Source: Dasyornis broadbenti
Taxonomy: Eukaryota > Chordata > Aves > Passeriformes > Dasyornithidae
Direction: 5' to 3'
DNA: 64,000 nucleotides
Assembly (NCBI GenBank): GCA_013397935.1
Contig: VZRN01000521.1
Location: 1,168,187 to 1,232,186, forward strand
The notes under the pieces are model-generated. The model was not told where the DNA came from. It was given only the letters and a program-made list of their open reading frames with translations, and searched no databases. Shown here piece after piece: positions 48,401 through 60,599 of this stretch; the first letter of the stretch is position 1, and every line of letters starts with the position of its first letter. Both the position numbers and the translations under genes were made by a program.

Positions 48401-48934
48401 ATGACACCAAAGCTAGAGGCTCGTGTAATGGAAAAAGTACTGGTCTTGGATAAATTCAGAAGTGGGTGCCGTCCTAGCAGAAAGCCAAGTTTTTGCTATA
48501 GCTCTTTATGTGCAGAGCATAAATTACTTCTCTTGAGGATCATGAGTCCTTTTCTCTTAGAGGTGGGTGTAGGATGCTCTGTGACAAACATCTCTCTGGC
48601 TCCTGAGGCTGCATGGTTAAAGCCTCTTGTGGAGTCCCAGAGATGTGCCCCAGCCTCCAGACAGCCTTTGGCCCGGGGCCAGCGCTCTCTGTCAGGGCGT
48701 CTGTCCAGTGTCAGGAGACAGCAGCAGGCAAACACAGAGGGGACACACAAACACTCCCTTGTGTGCCACAGGCCAGAGAAGCTACTGTGCTTCACCCAAC
48801 CTTTGGGCCTGCCAGCCCTCCATCAACCACAGCTATGCTCTCCATCAAAGAACAAAACTTTGGGACATCTCTCAATGGTGTTGGCTTTCCAGAAGCACAA
48901 AGGATACCCACGAGGCATTTCCAGAGATCCTTAA
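48401..48934 (+). CDS. Open frame of 177 codons, probably not a gene
   Basis: The frame starts at a true ATG (weak Kozak, T at -3) and ends before TAA. The product is basic and serine-, leucine- and glutamine-rich, with no signal peptide, membrane segment or domain I recognise. Two other plus frames (48613-49062, 48627-49007) and a minus frame (48496-48795) are open across the same stretch. This means that the GC-rich core (about 48580-48850) is stop-poor in general. No splice acceptor or promoter is evident. The most likely explanation is chance. Less likely, it is a lineage-specific orphan or the remains of a retroelement. It is listed so that the reader knows the open stretch exists. Confidence 0.08.
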   Translation: MTPKLEARVMEKVLVLDKFRSGCRPSRKPSFCYSSLCAEHKLLLLRIMSPFLLEVGVGCSVTNISLAPEAAWLKPLVESQRCAPASRQPLARGQRSLSGRLSSVRRQQQANTEGTHKHSLVCHRPEKLLCFTQPLGLPALHQPQLCSPSKNKTLGHLSMVLAFQKHKGYPRGISRDP

Positions 48935-48939
48935 GTGTG

Positions 48940-49705
48940 GTTATAGCCCCGGAAGGCTACTCTTGTGGAATCCAAATCCTGCTGGAATCAGAGACCTTTT
49001 CATGTAGAAGAATGGTTGAAATGAGCTTTAGGTCTTTCACAGACACTCACTGTCTGTTCTGAAAACAGTCAGTTGTGCAGTGAGCCACTTGCTCCGTACT
49101 CGGGTTAATCCAACCAGCTTTCAGGTAGTGATCTTGCAGTACAAAGAGCTACATCATTGTTTCTTCTGGACAATAAACCATCTTAAACCTAGAAGTGGAA
49201 TCTTACTTCTCCTCTCTTGAAACAGACTCAATAGCCTGACCACACACGTGGTATTTTTGTTTCTGAAATAGAAATTACTTTGTTTCAGGTGCTTTTCTCT
49301 TCCCTCTCTTAAGAAGCAGAAGTCCAAACACATCAAAGCCTACCTAACTTTGTCTGCCCAGTGGATGGGAGGGAGAAAAACAGAGAATCCAGAGTGCAGC
49401 TGGGATGAAGTGTGTGCTGTGAGTACGATTAAATGATTGTGAATTATGAAGATTGTTTCTGTTTACTATGTGTTCCATCATAAAGCTTTATGGAAAACAT
49501 TCCTGGAGAGGAATAGGTGAATAAGGTATTCCTACCATGAGCACTTCAGGTTCAGAAGTTCACCTTTAATATGAACATTGCAAGTTTTTTTTTTTTTTTT
49601 TCCCCACACTGAAAGAGATACTTCTTTCTTATTTAATATAAAATGTGCTCAGCAGCCTGTCCTAGAGGTTTCTTGATCTGTCTTTACTTCTGCTCAGAAG
49701 ACAAA
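48940..49705. other. Non-coding DNA, nothing recognised, with a T16 run
   Basis: A T-run at about 49586-49601 is followed by cccc. No gene is recognised. Confidence 0.55.
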
Positions 49706-49711
49706 TGTCTG

Positions 49712-50443
49712 CTACTCTCCAAACTTGAGCGAGATATTGAAATATAAATGTACCACCTCCTCTGCACAGGCAAGTAGGAATGAAGGAGGGCAAAAACTCA
49801 TAGGCCACACAGAAAAAACCTTCCCAAAGTGCAGAATGGCCACTCTTGATCTGCCTCTTCTAAGTATAAACAGCCACATCAAGAAAGTGACAGAAAAAAA
49901 CTCATCTGTTTCTCTGTTGGAGTAATGCAAAGAGAGAGTAACACCAGTCCTAAAAGACATTTGAGTGCTTAACAATGAAATTAGGTTCTCTGTCTTTGAA
50001 GCTTCGTTAAATCCCCTTGACCACATATGTCCAAGAGTTAACATTCCTTTACTAACCTGGCCCCAAGCCCTAGCCAGTGCAATGCTCTTGACAGACATGC
50101 TAATGTTTCCTATTGGTATTACAACTAATTTATCTAAAGAGACATTTGCCACTTGACAAATGTGTCTGCTCAAGGGTAGACTGAAGAAGTAATCTAAATA
50201 TACATTTTCAAAATTACCAGAAACCTTGTTTCCTTTGTACTTCCACTTCTTCCAGCCTACTTGAAGCCCAGAGCAGGTGGATTTTTCTGGGGGGGGAATG
50301 AAATTTGAATGAATTTTCTTTTTCTCTTTGTTGGTGACCTGAAAGCCTAAGGATGGAAGCAGGAATTGCAAGCCACTTATGAAAATGCAAGACTGGTGCC
50401 ATAAAGCAGCAGCCACCTCTTCTAGTACAATTTTCTCTCTCAT
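49712..50443 (-). CDS. Orphan open frame of 243 codons, function unknown
   Basis: This is the longest ATG-initiated frame in the window. It runs from ATG (complement of 50441-50443) to TAG (complement of 49712-49714), and the frame stays open for at least 13 codons upstream. The ATG context is weak (C at -3). The product is not recognised. It has one hydrophobic stretch (residues about 182-194, FFSVTFLMWLFIL) followed by a basic RRGRSR, and a basic patch at residues 39-44 (KEKKK). No catalytic motif, zinc finger or signal peptide is seen. The G+C content is like its neighbours, so composition does not explain the missing stops as it does at 48.6 kb. Two shorter plus-strand frames overlap. It could be a chance open frame, a young orphan gene, or a decayed retroelement gene. 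Confidence 0.15.
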   Translation of the reverse strand: MREKIVLEEVAAALWHQSCIFISGLQFLLPSLGFQVTNKEKKKIHSNFIPPPEKSTCSGLQVGWKKWKYKGNKVSGNFENVYLDYFFSLPLSRHICQVANVSLDKLVVIPIGNISMSVKSIALARAWGQVSKGMLTLGHMWSRGFNEASKTENLISLLSTQMSFRTGVTLSLHYSNRETDEFFSVTFLMWLFILRRGRSRVAILHFGKVFSVWPMSFCPPSFLLACAEEVVHLYFNISLKFGE

Positions 50444-50489
50444 CAGTGTACTGAAGTTTTTCCTGAAGCTGGGTGTGACCAAGATGAGA

Positions 50490-50835
50490 GAGGAGCAAAA
50501 ATGTGTTTACTTTTTGGTATTGGCTTTTTTTTGTTTAATGATCTTTAGGGAATACAGGTAAAAATCTGTGTTCAAATTACAGGAAAAAGCTGGCATGCTT
50601 AAAACAAATTCTTCTGAGCTTAATAAATCCACAAAATATGCAAACATCTCTTATACTGCCTGGAAATGTGGGAGAAGGGAGCACTTACTGAATGACCAGG
50701 AATTGCATTTTTAAGTGTGTTTTGCGTGTTTCTTATTATGTAAGAAACATATGGGAACAAGACTGAAATTTCTTGTGAATCCACCCCATAAAATCTAATC
50801 CTGGCAATCATTTATCAAGAGACATTTTTTTATGG
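50490..50835. other. AT-rich non-coding DNA, nothing recognised
   Basis: No gene or repeat is recognised. 'Tccacaaaatatgcaaacat' near 50628 contains an octamer-like word. It may belong to the following candidate block. Confidence 0.5.
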
Positions 50836-50839
50836 AACA

Positions 50840-51210
50840 ACATTACAGACCTGGATGAACTGTCCTTCCAGTGCTTTATCCGCTGTGCTTTCATGTTAAC
50901 AAAGAAAAGGATTATGTTACAAAATAAACAAGTCTCCTAATGAATACAAACTATTCTCCACTGTGCTGATAACAAATAGGCCAAGGTTAAAGAGCTAAAT
51001 AAAGAATGTTGCCCTGAAATGCAGTAATGACAATTGTGACTTATCATGATCCATTAAACAGAGCTGCTCTTTTCTCTTTTTCCTTTGGGGAATTTGGCAA
51101 AAAGATTGGTTTTGCAGCCTCAGAGCTATACCACTGCTACAGTCACTCCTGGTCTTGTTGGCATGATAAATTAGCTCACATAGGCAAGAGATCATTTTTG
51201 GCATTCATTA
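50840..51210. promoter_or_regulatory. Candidate conserved non-coding block with SOX-type palindrome
   Basis: ACAATTGT at 51030-51037 is a palindrome containing two overlapping SOX-type ACAAT words. It is flanked by 'gcagtaatga' and 'ttatcatgatccattaaac'. Upstream are 'tcctaatgaatacaaac' and 'gataacaaataggccaagg', together with SOX/HMG-like AACAAAG. There are no repeats across 370 bp. Motif-based inference. Confidence 0.3.
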
Positions 51211-51214
51211 AATC

Positions 51215-53730
51215 ACTATTACAGGTCCACTCTTTTTGCTTCTTGCTCTAAGCTTTGCCACCCACTTTTTCTGCTGAAAAAGCTCAAATAGCAGGCTGCA
51301 AAACTTTTGTGAAGAGTAGCAGGAAAGAGGCAGCAAGAACAAGACATTGTACATGGGGGTGTCTTCAAGGCTGTAGCCGTTTGATCTATATTTCATGGGG
51401 ATGTAATTCTTGAAGGACAGAGCCTTGGGTATATACATGCAAGTACAGTATGCTTTCAGGATGCTTTAAACCCCATTTTTTATAGTGGAAAGAAATGAGT
51501 AGTTAGTCCTACTGAGGACAATTCTGCGCAGGAACCATCCAAAGCACATGGTCCTGGTTCTGCATCCTGACAGCATTTGCTATTGCATTCACTGTGAGTT
51601 TGAGCCGGAAAAAAGGCAGCACAGGAAGACCCACAACTCCTTAAAAGCTGCAGGGGAACTGTAATAGTGACAGTAATGTTACTGCAGTCACAAGTGGTTT
51701 TTTCTCCAGAGCTGGTCTCTGAACTGTGTGTCTGTTCTCCCGTAGCAGCCAAAGCCATAGTGGATATTTGTTATAGGAGGAGCTGGATCCAACAAGCCAA
51801 ACAAGCAGGGGATTTTTTGTTTTGTTTTGTTTGTTTTTCCTTTGTCCTTGGCTCCATGCAGTGCATTGGGCTTGGAAGATGGATTATTTTCTCAGGTCTG
51901 CCACAGACTCCCTCTGCATACTGGACAGAGATGGGTATTGCCAAAATGCCAAAACCACGTGTGACACAGGGGCATGTGGCACACAAAGGAGCTAAAATAC
52001 CCCTAATCTCCCTCCAGTGATAAGGATGAGCCTGATTGTACCTAATGTGCTTCAAAACCCTATCTATGACTGGATATGATAGCAGTCCTCCTTTCCTACT
52101 CTCTGTCTGCCATTTAAACTGGTAATTCCTTAGGACAACTTGTGACCCCTGAGTTACAGGTATCTCATACATTTATCCATGAGATTAACAAGGGTGTTTG
52201 AGTGCTTTTAAAGGAATATGATAGTAAGTGTCTCTCTTCCTATCCATGTCTCTCACCCATACAAAGCCTGGGGCAATCAAGCAGTGATTCTAAACAGTCC
52301 TGTCCTGACTGGTTTGTGTTCATTTCCTTTACTCTGTTCTTCTTTCAGGTCAGCACAGAAGAAACCAAACAGCTGGTTTCAGCAAGATGCCCCTTTCCTT
52401 TTCCTGCTCTCATGAACTGGCAGCATGCTTAAATATAAAACTTCGTGATTTACAAAGTGCTCTAGGAATCATCAGAGAAAACATGCCATAGAAAGGGATG
52501 TTATAATGATGATGATATGATTATAAAGATCTGATTCTGTTAATTGCTGTTTACAAGTTACAGGACAATTGGGAAATAAGTTTGAAATTACATGAAATTT
52601 GAGACAAGAAATTTTTAGAAAGCTGTATTGTCCTGTGGTGGATTTCATTCAATGAATTTTTAGAAGGAAGAAAAGTCATACTAACCCATTTCAGTTTCTG
52701 GATATAGTATATCATTTTAGATTAATGCTTTTAACATTTCAAGGTGCCATTCTGGAATACAATGATCTATGGTATTCATCAATTTCAACATCTTTTATTA
52801 TAAATTAAGAATAGTACCCCCCAAAAGCTCTCAAATCAAATTTGTCATTTGAAATAATAAAAGTAAAGTGTGTCACTCTGACTGACCGTATTTCATGACA
52901 CCTTTTCTGATTCTTCCCAGCTGTGGTACTGCTGTCATTGTTATTAAGATGGCACAAAATAAAAACAAAAACAAAAGTAGAGAGGTTGGAAAATGTGTAC
53001 AACATTAAAATACTTGGGTATTTTCTACCTTGTCTGGAGAATTCACCTGTAAAAAGTAATCAAGACCAGCACAATGTCCTGGAAACATTTTCTAGATCAA
53101 TTTGGAGACTCCAGGTATCTCAGAATATGACTGCAATGCCTGTATTCCCAGGTTTTCCTTTCTGATGACTGTAGTCAGAACGCTTCCTTGCATGCTGGGC
53201 TTCATTCTGTTTATCAAAATTTTTACTCCTCTCCAGCATTTGCACTGTAAGCTCTTTGTAGCCAATTTCTATTATATATTTCTACAGGCTTTCAGGGACA
53301 TTTTTCTTTGAGCTGTTAAGCAGGAGGAAGGAATAGCTTTCCGTTGTGTTTCAGGCACCTGCCCTCAATGGATCTTGACCCTTGAGTGGTATTTCTGCTG
53401 TTTCCGACAATTTCAATCTACACTTGTGGAAATTCATTCTGGTGTGATTCCACTTTTTCTATAATGCTCTTCTCCACTAGAATTTCACCCCTGGTGTTCA
53501 GTCACCCCTCACGGGGACCATAATCCAACCCCTGCTAATGTACAGACAAACCTGGCTCAGGTCCCGCGCTTCCAGCTAGATAACATCACCTTGGGTAGTA
53601 AAAGGCAGTGAAGTACCAAACAGTGTAAATTTTTGGTAGAAGATGCCTGATCTGCTGCTTTTGCCATTCCATGCTCTGGAATGGGTTTGAAGCCTTTCAG
53701 AAAACAGCTGGAGAATAACTTTCTCCAGCA
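51215..53730. other. Non-coding DNA with a (TTTTG)n run
   Basis: A TTTTG-type run lies at 51813-51838. Long open frames at 51667-52020 (plus) and 51771-52172 (minus) overlap each other antiparallel and show no domain. ATGATGATG occurs at about 52506-52514. Nothing else is recognised. Confidence 0.5.
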
Positions 53731-53734
53731 GTCA

Positions 53735-56700
53735 CAACATCTAGCCTCTAGTGGCACCATTCCTGCGTTTTCCTGAAAAGTCCATTGATTTCTTGAAATT
53801 GTGATAATCTGCATTCACTCCATGTCCTCAGTAGGGTTTGGATAATTGTGACTGAACTCTGAAATGCATTTCTGATTAGCCCTTTCATTTTAATGGAGTG
53901 TAGAGGCAGAAAAGTAGCATGAGACTCCGGTTTTAACCCTGTCCTTTCTAGAAGGGTATGCTGTGGTTTTTCTACCATTTTACTCTCTTCACAGTGCTTG
54001 TCATGAAGCTGGGTTGATATTGCGCTGCTTCTGTTCTTATTTGGTATGTGAATGAGGTGTCACAATTTCATTGCCTTGTGTACTGTGTTCCTGTATCTAT
54101 AGAAATATCTGCATTTTACATACATCTCAGAGAGAGTAAGGATACAGGCATGGAATGTAAAGTATCTTATACTCTCCCAGCTTACCAAAGTCTGTTCAGA
54201 TGGAATTGTTGCCTCTGGCTTTTTACTTAAACTCTTGTAATACAACCCAAAAACTGGAGCTGATTTGCAAAGATCCTGCTCAGCATTCTTATATTGTCAA
54301 ATTTAAATAAACTATTAAATCTGATTACTGGCAGAAAAAAATCCAGTTCATCATGTCTCTCTTTATTTTAAACAAGACTGGCACATTATACCTTTATGCT
54401 TTTATTGTTTAATAGAGCTATCTAAGTATGCCTGTGGCCCTCATCACCATCGTATGGAAGTGCTTCCAAAGTACTTAATAGAAATTACAACAACAACCTC
54501 TCTTTCAGTGATGAACTGAAGCTCTGCAAATCATGCTCTTTCCCTGGGTTCTTCTGCAGGAAGGTCAGCAACCTTCATTTCCTTCTTACGCCTCTCCTCA
54601 CCTGCCCTTGGGAGTAGCCATCTCCTTTTTGGCTTTCATTACTCCAGCCAAGGTAAATAATACAGAGACCTTGTTATTAATGTTCTCATTTAAAAATCTA
54701 TTATGGTATTTAGAATGATGAGGTCTGACTCTAAGTCAAGGGAAGATTAATTACATGACACTAGTGAAAACGGGATGTGACAGTCTTTGGACTGATACAG
54801 CGAACTGTCCCAATAAATCTGAGCTTACACAGTTGCCACAGTGTGCACTATGTGCCAGCATTCAAAATCTTCCTCTCTAGTCATAAGCAGTTACCAGGAT
54901 GTCACTTAATTATCTCTTTGAGGCATTACTATGGCAAGAGGAAAAGCATTTCTTAATATATGTTCCCAGGGAGAAGGATGTAAGGAACATCTCCTTGAAA
55001 GAAAAGATACTGTTGGCCCAGCCTTCTCTTTTTCATTCTTTTCCTTTTAATTTTTGGTACCCGAAGTAAAATATGGGAATAGTACTGGCTTGCAATCCTA
55101 ACTGGTAAGCAAGTTACACCACTTACAAGGCAGATATTGCCCTTACTGTACTGTCCCTTCATCTTTCAGCACCTGTTGCTCCAAAAGCTCTCTCCTGCTG
55201 GTCTGCAGTTTCCTCACACTGGGTTTTGGCCTATAAAGATCTACATCGCCTAGGGTCTGCCTCTGGAAAAAGTTGCCATTTCCTCCTTTAGCAGTTGTGG
55301 ATGGCCTGATTTAAACTCACTGAAGTTTATATGTATTTATGTAGCTATAAATAAACTCTTGGTTTATGCAGTCTGCGATGAGTAATCAGCTGGGTCAGCA
55401 CATAACAGCATGTGGAGCAGCAACAGAAACTTTCATGCCTCTAATGCCAGGGGACTTTACCCCCAAAGTCCTCCAGCAATCTGCTGAAAATGCCTATTAA
55501 AAGTTGCTCCACTTAAGCTTCATGCCCTATTCAGCTGCCAGGTGAGACAAAACCAATTTGTGTGGCTGAGCAGGCAGACACTCAAGGTAGACAAAAAGGA
55601 TGATGAGAAGGAGAGAACTGCCCATGGGTAGGAAGATCTTTTTACAGCTATCAGAACCATTTGTGGGTCTGATGGATGCTCCTCTCCAACTACCACGTCC
55701 TCAGACTGCCCACTCTGCAGATGCTGACTTCCTTCCTTTCACTTGTACTGGATGTCACATTAATTTGTGCATGGCCACAGCCTGACTCCGGGGGCAGAAA
55801 CCTTCACCATGGGGACAAGGGCCAGCCATTTGCATGCATTTATTTATCTCTGAGAGGATGAGTACAGGTAAAGAAAACCACCCCAAGCAAAAATGAAAAT
55901 TAGCATTGGTTTTGCTTCAACAACCTCAGGCAACCTGAGACCTGGCTCTAGCCTGCTCCAGCTGCACCTAGGCAGCTCTCCAGGCCCCTAAGCTCTGCAG
56001 CGCCAGTGTGGCTCCACTGCAGTCTCTAATTCTGTCCCCAGCACCAGCAGTGCTCTGATGTAAAGCTTTGTCTTCCTTGCTCTGCTAAATTTCTCTTTTT
56101 GTGGCAAAGTGAACCTAAGATGAACAAGACGACTTGGAGAAAAATACCTGCCTGTTTAAAATCTGTAGTGTGTCGCTGATCACAGTGGGGAAAGCCTCAG
56201 ATAACATAAACTTCAAGAGACAGCTTATGTTGGAAGATGTGTGTTGTGCCAGATCTTGAGAGCTGTAAAAGACTGAGTTTCAGTAAATTAATTCTAAATT
56301 AATTTTGAATGCACTTGTGTTTGTAAAGTAAGGCTTTACTGAGTGAACAATATCTTAATTCAGCAGCCACCCCTTGCTCTCTTTCTGGAATTACTCTATA
56401 TTTATGAATATTATTTGTAGAAAATTAAAAGAAAAGGAGAAACCTCAACTGCACATGAAAGTTTTCATTTGAAAATTTGAAGTTGTCATTTGAATGACAG
56501 GGATTTCAGTTCAGGTTTCTCCTTTGAAAAAAGTCCCATAGCTTTTTTTTCAATGTGGAGGTTACAAGAACAGAAGGATATCAGCACCTGATGGAGAGGA
56601 GGGAGGAAGGGAGGGAGACCACTGCCCTGCAAAGTTCTGGAACTTATCTATTAGATAAGAGTTTTCTTGATTTTTTGGGGTGCACTGATCTAAAAGCTCC

Positions 56701-57155
56701 ACAGAATGTTTACGTATGAGAAGAGATAAATTTCTGGTCATCACTAAGGAAAGAGACAACATTAAGTGAGCATGTTATTGCTCAATGGTAATCAAACTTG
56801 AATACAGGGACCTCTTGAGAAAATTCACTGGAAAGAACTAAATTTTCAAATAAAGTTTTTGAAGCAGCATATAAAATCCCAAAGTCTTTTTCACTGGATG
56901 TTTTGACTCTGGCAGTCTAAAGAAAGATGAAGACTCACAGAGCCTTGCAGGGTGTGCAGGGACCAACCATTTCCTGGCAGAGCTCGTGCTCCAGAGCAGC
57001 TGGGAACTGAGAGCAAACTTGGCAGTGTAATTAGGGCGAGATTGCAGGTCCAGATTCAATGCTATCTGAACTGTGCTCATATTCTGGTACAAGTTGCAAA
57101 GTAGAAGGGAACTTTCTCTCCCACTGACCCCCCAAACCTGCAAAGGTGCCTGTAT
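53735..57155. other. Non-coding DNA with a purine-rich run
   Basis: 56593-56618 is an uninterrupted purine run with three GGG tracts, one short of a canonical quadruplex. 'Agcctctagtggcacc' near 53743 is a poor CTCF look-alike. 55930-56060 is GC-richer. No gene is recognised. Confidence 0.5.
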
Positions 57156-57162
57156 TCTTTAG

Positions 57163-57176
57163 CTCCATCTACTGGC
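57163..57176 (-). promoter_or_regulatory. CTCF-like motif
   Basis: On the minus strand the site reads GCCAGTAGATGGAG, which matches the CTCF core CCASYAGRKGGC at 11 of 12 positions (final C is A). It points leftward, towards the plus-strand site at 41490, so the two would be convergent if both were bound. Actual binding cannot be judged from sequence. Confidence 0.35.
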
Positions 57177-57184
57177 ACTTGGCG

Positions 57185-59295
57185 CAAAGTGGATGCGTGA
57201 ACGTATAAATACATGTATTCCTGCACGAAAAGCAACAAATAGCTTCCTACAATTTGTCCATCTGGTAGATATGATTATCTTACTTTTAAACAATAACAAA
57301 CTATTATTATTTTTGTAATCTCTGTAGGGTGGGGTCTATAATTTCTCAGAGGATGAGACTACACTGGAAATGTGTTACTGGACTACAAATGAAAAATTGT
57401 GTGTGTGTGGCAATAAGCAGTTATCGTTTCATGCAAGTATAATTGAAACATCATTTTAAAACCCCATAATTAAGTCTTTAGCAATACCCAGGGGATGCAA
57501 GTTGTTTCTATTCCCATTTCAAAATTGAATGAACAAAATCTGACCAAAGAATCCTGGCTCCTTTTTGCCTCCTCTGCTTGTTCTACATCTTTCCCTCTTC
57601 ACATGTTGAAAGAGGCCGTTGGGTTGCTCTTTCCTGTGATAGATTTGGGAATAGTGCTGGAGGTGATTTTTTTCTCCACTGTGGATTTCCATCACTATGT
57701 ATTTTAAGATTCTTTATAATATTAAGTTTCTTTAAAGCCTTTGCATAAAAATTGAGTAATAATAATAATCATTACAAGCAGGTAAAAGTGTAATATGCCT
57801 AAAGCCTGGATTTTAAAATCCTTTTTAAATAAGGGGAAATGTATTTTTCATGCATTAAACATTTTAGGAGGTAAGTCTTCTCCAGTATATTTTTCAAAGG
57901 CTAGCAATTGAAGAGTGCTGGTTTGCATTCATCACTTGCAGCAATTGTAGATCTGTATCCAGACTCCTATGGAGATTTCTTTCTCTTAAACTGCTTCTGC
58001 CAGCTTTCATTTTTCATACTACTCATATATCACTATTAGTGTAATGGGAAAACTCTGAAAGAACAATCTTTAGTTTTAAAATAAATAAATAAAACATTCA
58101 AGGCAAAATAGACCTGCCCCTATTCAGAAGGGGTCGTTATTTGGGAATATACTTATTTGTATAAGTATACTTTTAATCAAACTTTTTCCATATGACTTCA
58201 GAAATAACTGTCTCCTTTAAAATAATAATGCAAAAGGAAACAAAACATAGCACCATAAGCAATTGCTTACTGTGGAGTGACTGCAAGACACCAGGTTCTG
58301 GCAAAACTTTCCATAATCATTCTCTGACAGTTGCAATTTATTTATTCAGTTTTAAATGAAGGGCATTAACATTTATCAAAAAAAGATCAAAGTACATAGG
58401 AAATATTTTTTGAATAAGAAGAACAAAACCTGAAGGTGTTCCACACATTTTCAGCTAACATGATTTATACGTTTCTGTTTTTAATGTTGAGGGAAGTTGG
58501 ATTCAATAGATGATTTGTTTTCCATGGGGAAATCCTAGTTACAGCAGCGACTCAGTAATCCTGCTTTCTGTACAACAAATGCACAGCTTGCCTGTGGGAA
58601 ATTGCGGAGAATGGGATTTTGGCCTAAGCAAATTCAACAGCAAAACATCCACTGTCTTCACTGGAACCTTCATTCTGATTGGAATATTTTAACTTGTTTC
58701 CCATATGAGCAAGGCAGGCTGCCCTTGTGAGGCTGTAAGAGAGTGATCCATGGATCATGAAGGTTTGGATCAGTCCATGCTATTCCTTCAGTCGGCTTTG
58801 GCCACAGCCTGATTTGAGATCAGCTAACATGCAGGACCAACCGTTAAAAGAAAAAAAATACATGTCACTATCTAATGAACAAAAGTTGCACTGGCAGGTA
58901 CATGGCATAAGAGGAACTCCTGAGAGTCTTAGGCAGATTTGGAAGTCCATGCGGAGGGTCACGGCGGCTGCAAGGAGTGCTGATGGAGACAAGGAGAGCT
59001 TGAATCAGGAAAATAGCAGCTGAAGGGGAGAGGGACTGGTGAGCGAAGCACAGGTAGGTGAAAGAAACTGTGTATAGATGTGTTTCCATTGCAGTCAATT
59101 CTACTAATTAGTGGGTGTTTTTTTTGCAAGGAGTCAATATTGTGAGGGTGTATTAATATGGTAATAGCGTGTTGCAGGAGCTGTAGCTGGCTGTGACTTT
59201 GGGGGAAGGGAGACAGAAATGTCAATTCAACCATGCATGTGAATTTAGCAGATTTACATCTTTGAATAAGAAACCTCCAAGAAACAGCAAGCAGA
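57185..59295. other. AT-rich non-coding DNA with small microsatellites
   Basis: (TAA)4 lies at 57757-57769, a short GT run at 57399-57409, and ATAAATAAATAAA at about 58081-58093. The plus frame 58757-59023 precedes a donor-like CAG|GTAGGT (GT at 59054) but ends before it and has no known domain. Confidence 0.5.
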
Positions 59296-59299
59296 GGGT

Positions 59300-59600
59300 T
59301 TTTTTTCCCCGTCTTAGTCGATTTTGCATATCATGCGGCCAATTATGTGCTGTAATGTGAAGGGTAAAAAGTCTCTCTTGTTTCTGGAGTCAGGTAAAAA
59401 AGGTCACACCTTGCACTGTGTCCCACTAGCCTAGAGCAGCCAAGCAGGAGCGTGAAGCCTTTCAACAGCTAAGTGGGCCATGGAAATGACAATCCCAAGC
59501 AGAAAGTGGCTTTTCTAAGGACTGGTAGTTATTTTATTGAAATACTGCAAAGAAATGAGAATTGCATGTGTAGCACGAGCTCTCTGCTAGCTGATTCCAA
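59300..59600. promoter_or_regulatory. Candidate enhancer-like block
   Basis: An octamer-like 'attttgcatatcatgcggcc' sits next to 'aattatgtgctgtaatgtg', followed by AAGGTCA (59400-59406), the extended half-site of orphan nuclear receptors (ERR/NR5A type). CpGs are retained (gtcgatt, tgcggc, agcacgagc). No repeat is seen. Inferred from motifs. Confidence 0.27.
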
Positions 59601-59604
59601 ATCC

Positions 59605-60590
59605 AAATTGACCTTTCTATAACTTTCCCTTACTGTTTATCCAATTCTCCTTGTCTTGGGTCTCCCGAGTACCAGCATGACTGACATCTGCCAGGATAGA
59701 TACACTGGCAAAGGCACATATTAACCACTGATTCCTGCCCATCAAGATCCGCTCCAGGTCACCTGTGCAGACTGGTGACAGGAGCACTGTTTTGCTCCTG
59801 CTCAAGGACAACCATTCATCCTCTCTGAGATTATCAACCCCCAGCCCAGCCCAATCAATATCAGGAAATACGCTGTAATCTCTCCATGAATATAAGCACC
59901 CTTTGGGATGTGAGCTGGTCAATGCTCTTTGATGTATTCCTTGAAGAGCAAAAGGTTTGGAACCAAAGTGCATTGTCTGGCTCCCAGCTCATAGACAGTT
60001 TCTGACATTTAAGGACACTTTATACCTGCTAATCTACTTGACTCTTGAATCTGTGGAAAATTTGAAAGTCAGGTAAGTTTTAAAGAGATTTTTTCTTATT
60101 TGCTCACAGAGCCAAGAGCTGAAGAGATTCACTAAGTCTAGGAAAGGCAGTGAATTAAAACAGAACAATTGTGTCTTTGCTGGGAAGACCAGTTTTCAAC
60201 TGAACTTGATATTTGCTATCACTTTGCCATTTTAATTTCCCAAATTAGCAAAAAATCCACCTAGAACTGTCTAATTTTTCTCTGGTAGCATTATTTGATG
60301 TATAGAAGTAACTTTAATCTCTGCTTGCTAGGTAGAACAAAACCTAGTTTTACAGTGTTGTCCTAGAGGCGGCAGCAGAGTACATAAGAAACAAAAAAGC
60401 TAACACACAAATGGGCAAAGTTGTGTTTGGTTAGTAGTTAATCTCTATAAAGTCTCGCTAAAGGGTTTTACTGGAATAAAGGGCTCACATAAAACCCAAG
60501 ATGGAATATAGGCATATCTTTGAAATAGGTAATAGGGTGAAAATAATACTAAATATTATTGCATGTTCTGGATCTGAGGAAAATAAGTTG
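59605..60590. other. Non-coding DNA with one strong donor-like site
   Basis: CAG|GTAAGT occurs with GT at 60073-60074, but no acceptor of matching quality or open exon is evident upstream. 'Cctagaggcggcagcag' near 60363 is a weak CTCF look-alike. The frame at 59617-59973 (minus) shows no domain. Confidence 0.5.
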
Positions 60591-60599
60591 ACCTAAAAG

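Noticed and set aside
51667..52172. Antiparallel pair of 117- and 133-codon frames
   Set aside because: No motif, no splice sites, and the two overlap each other. The minus frame contains a KEKQTKQNKK run that comes from the (TTTTG)n repeat.
53743..53756. CTCF motif on the minus strand
   Set aside because: CCACTAGAGG matches the first half, but the essential GGC end is missing.
56593..56618. Possible G-quadruplex
   Set aside because: Only three GGG tracts are present, so the canonical four-tract rule is not met. It is kept as a purine-rich run.
60040..60075. Exon ending at CAG|GTAAGT (60073)
   Set aside because: The donor is strong, but no convincing acceptor was found upstream within normal exon length.
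60363..60379. CTCF motif on the plus strand
   Set aside because: Four of twelve core positions mismatch, in spite of the GGCGGCAG end.
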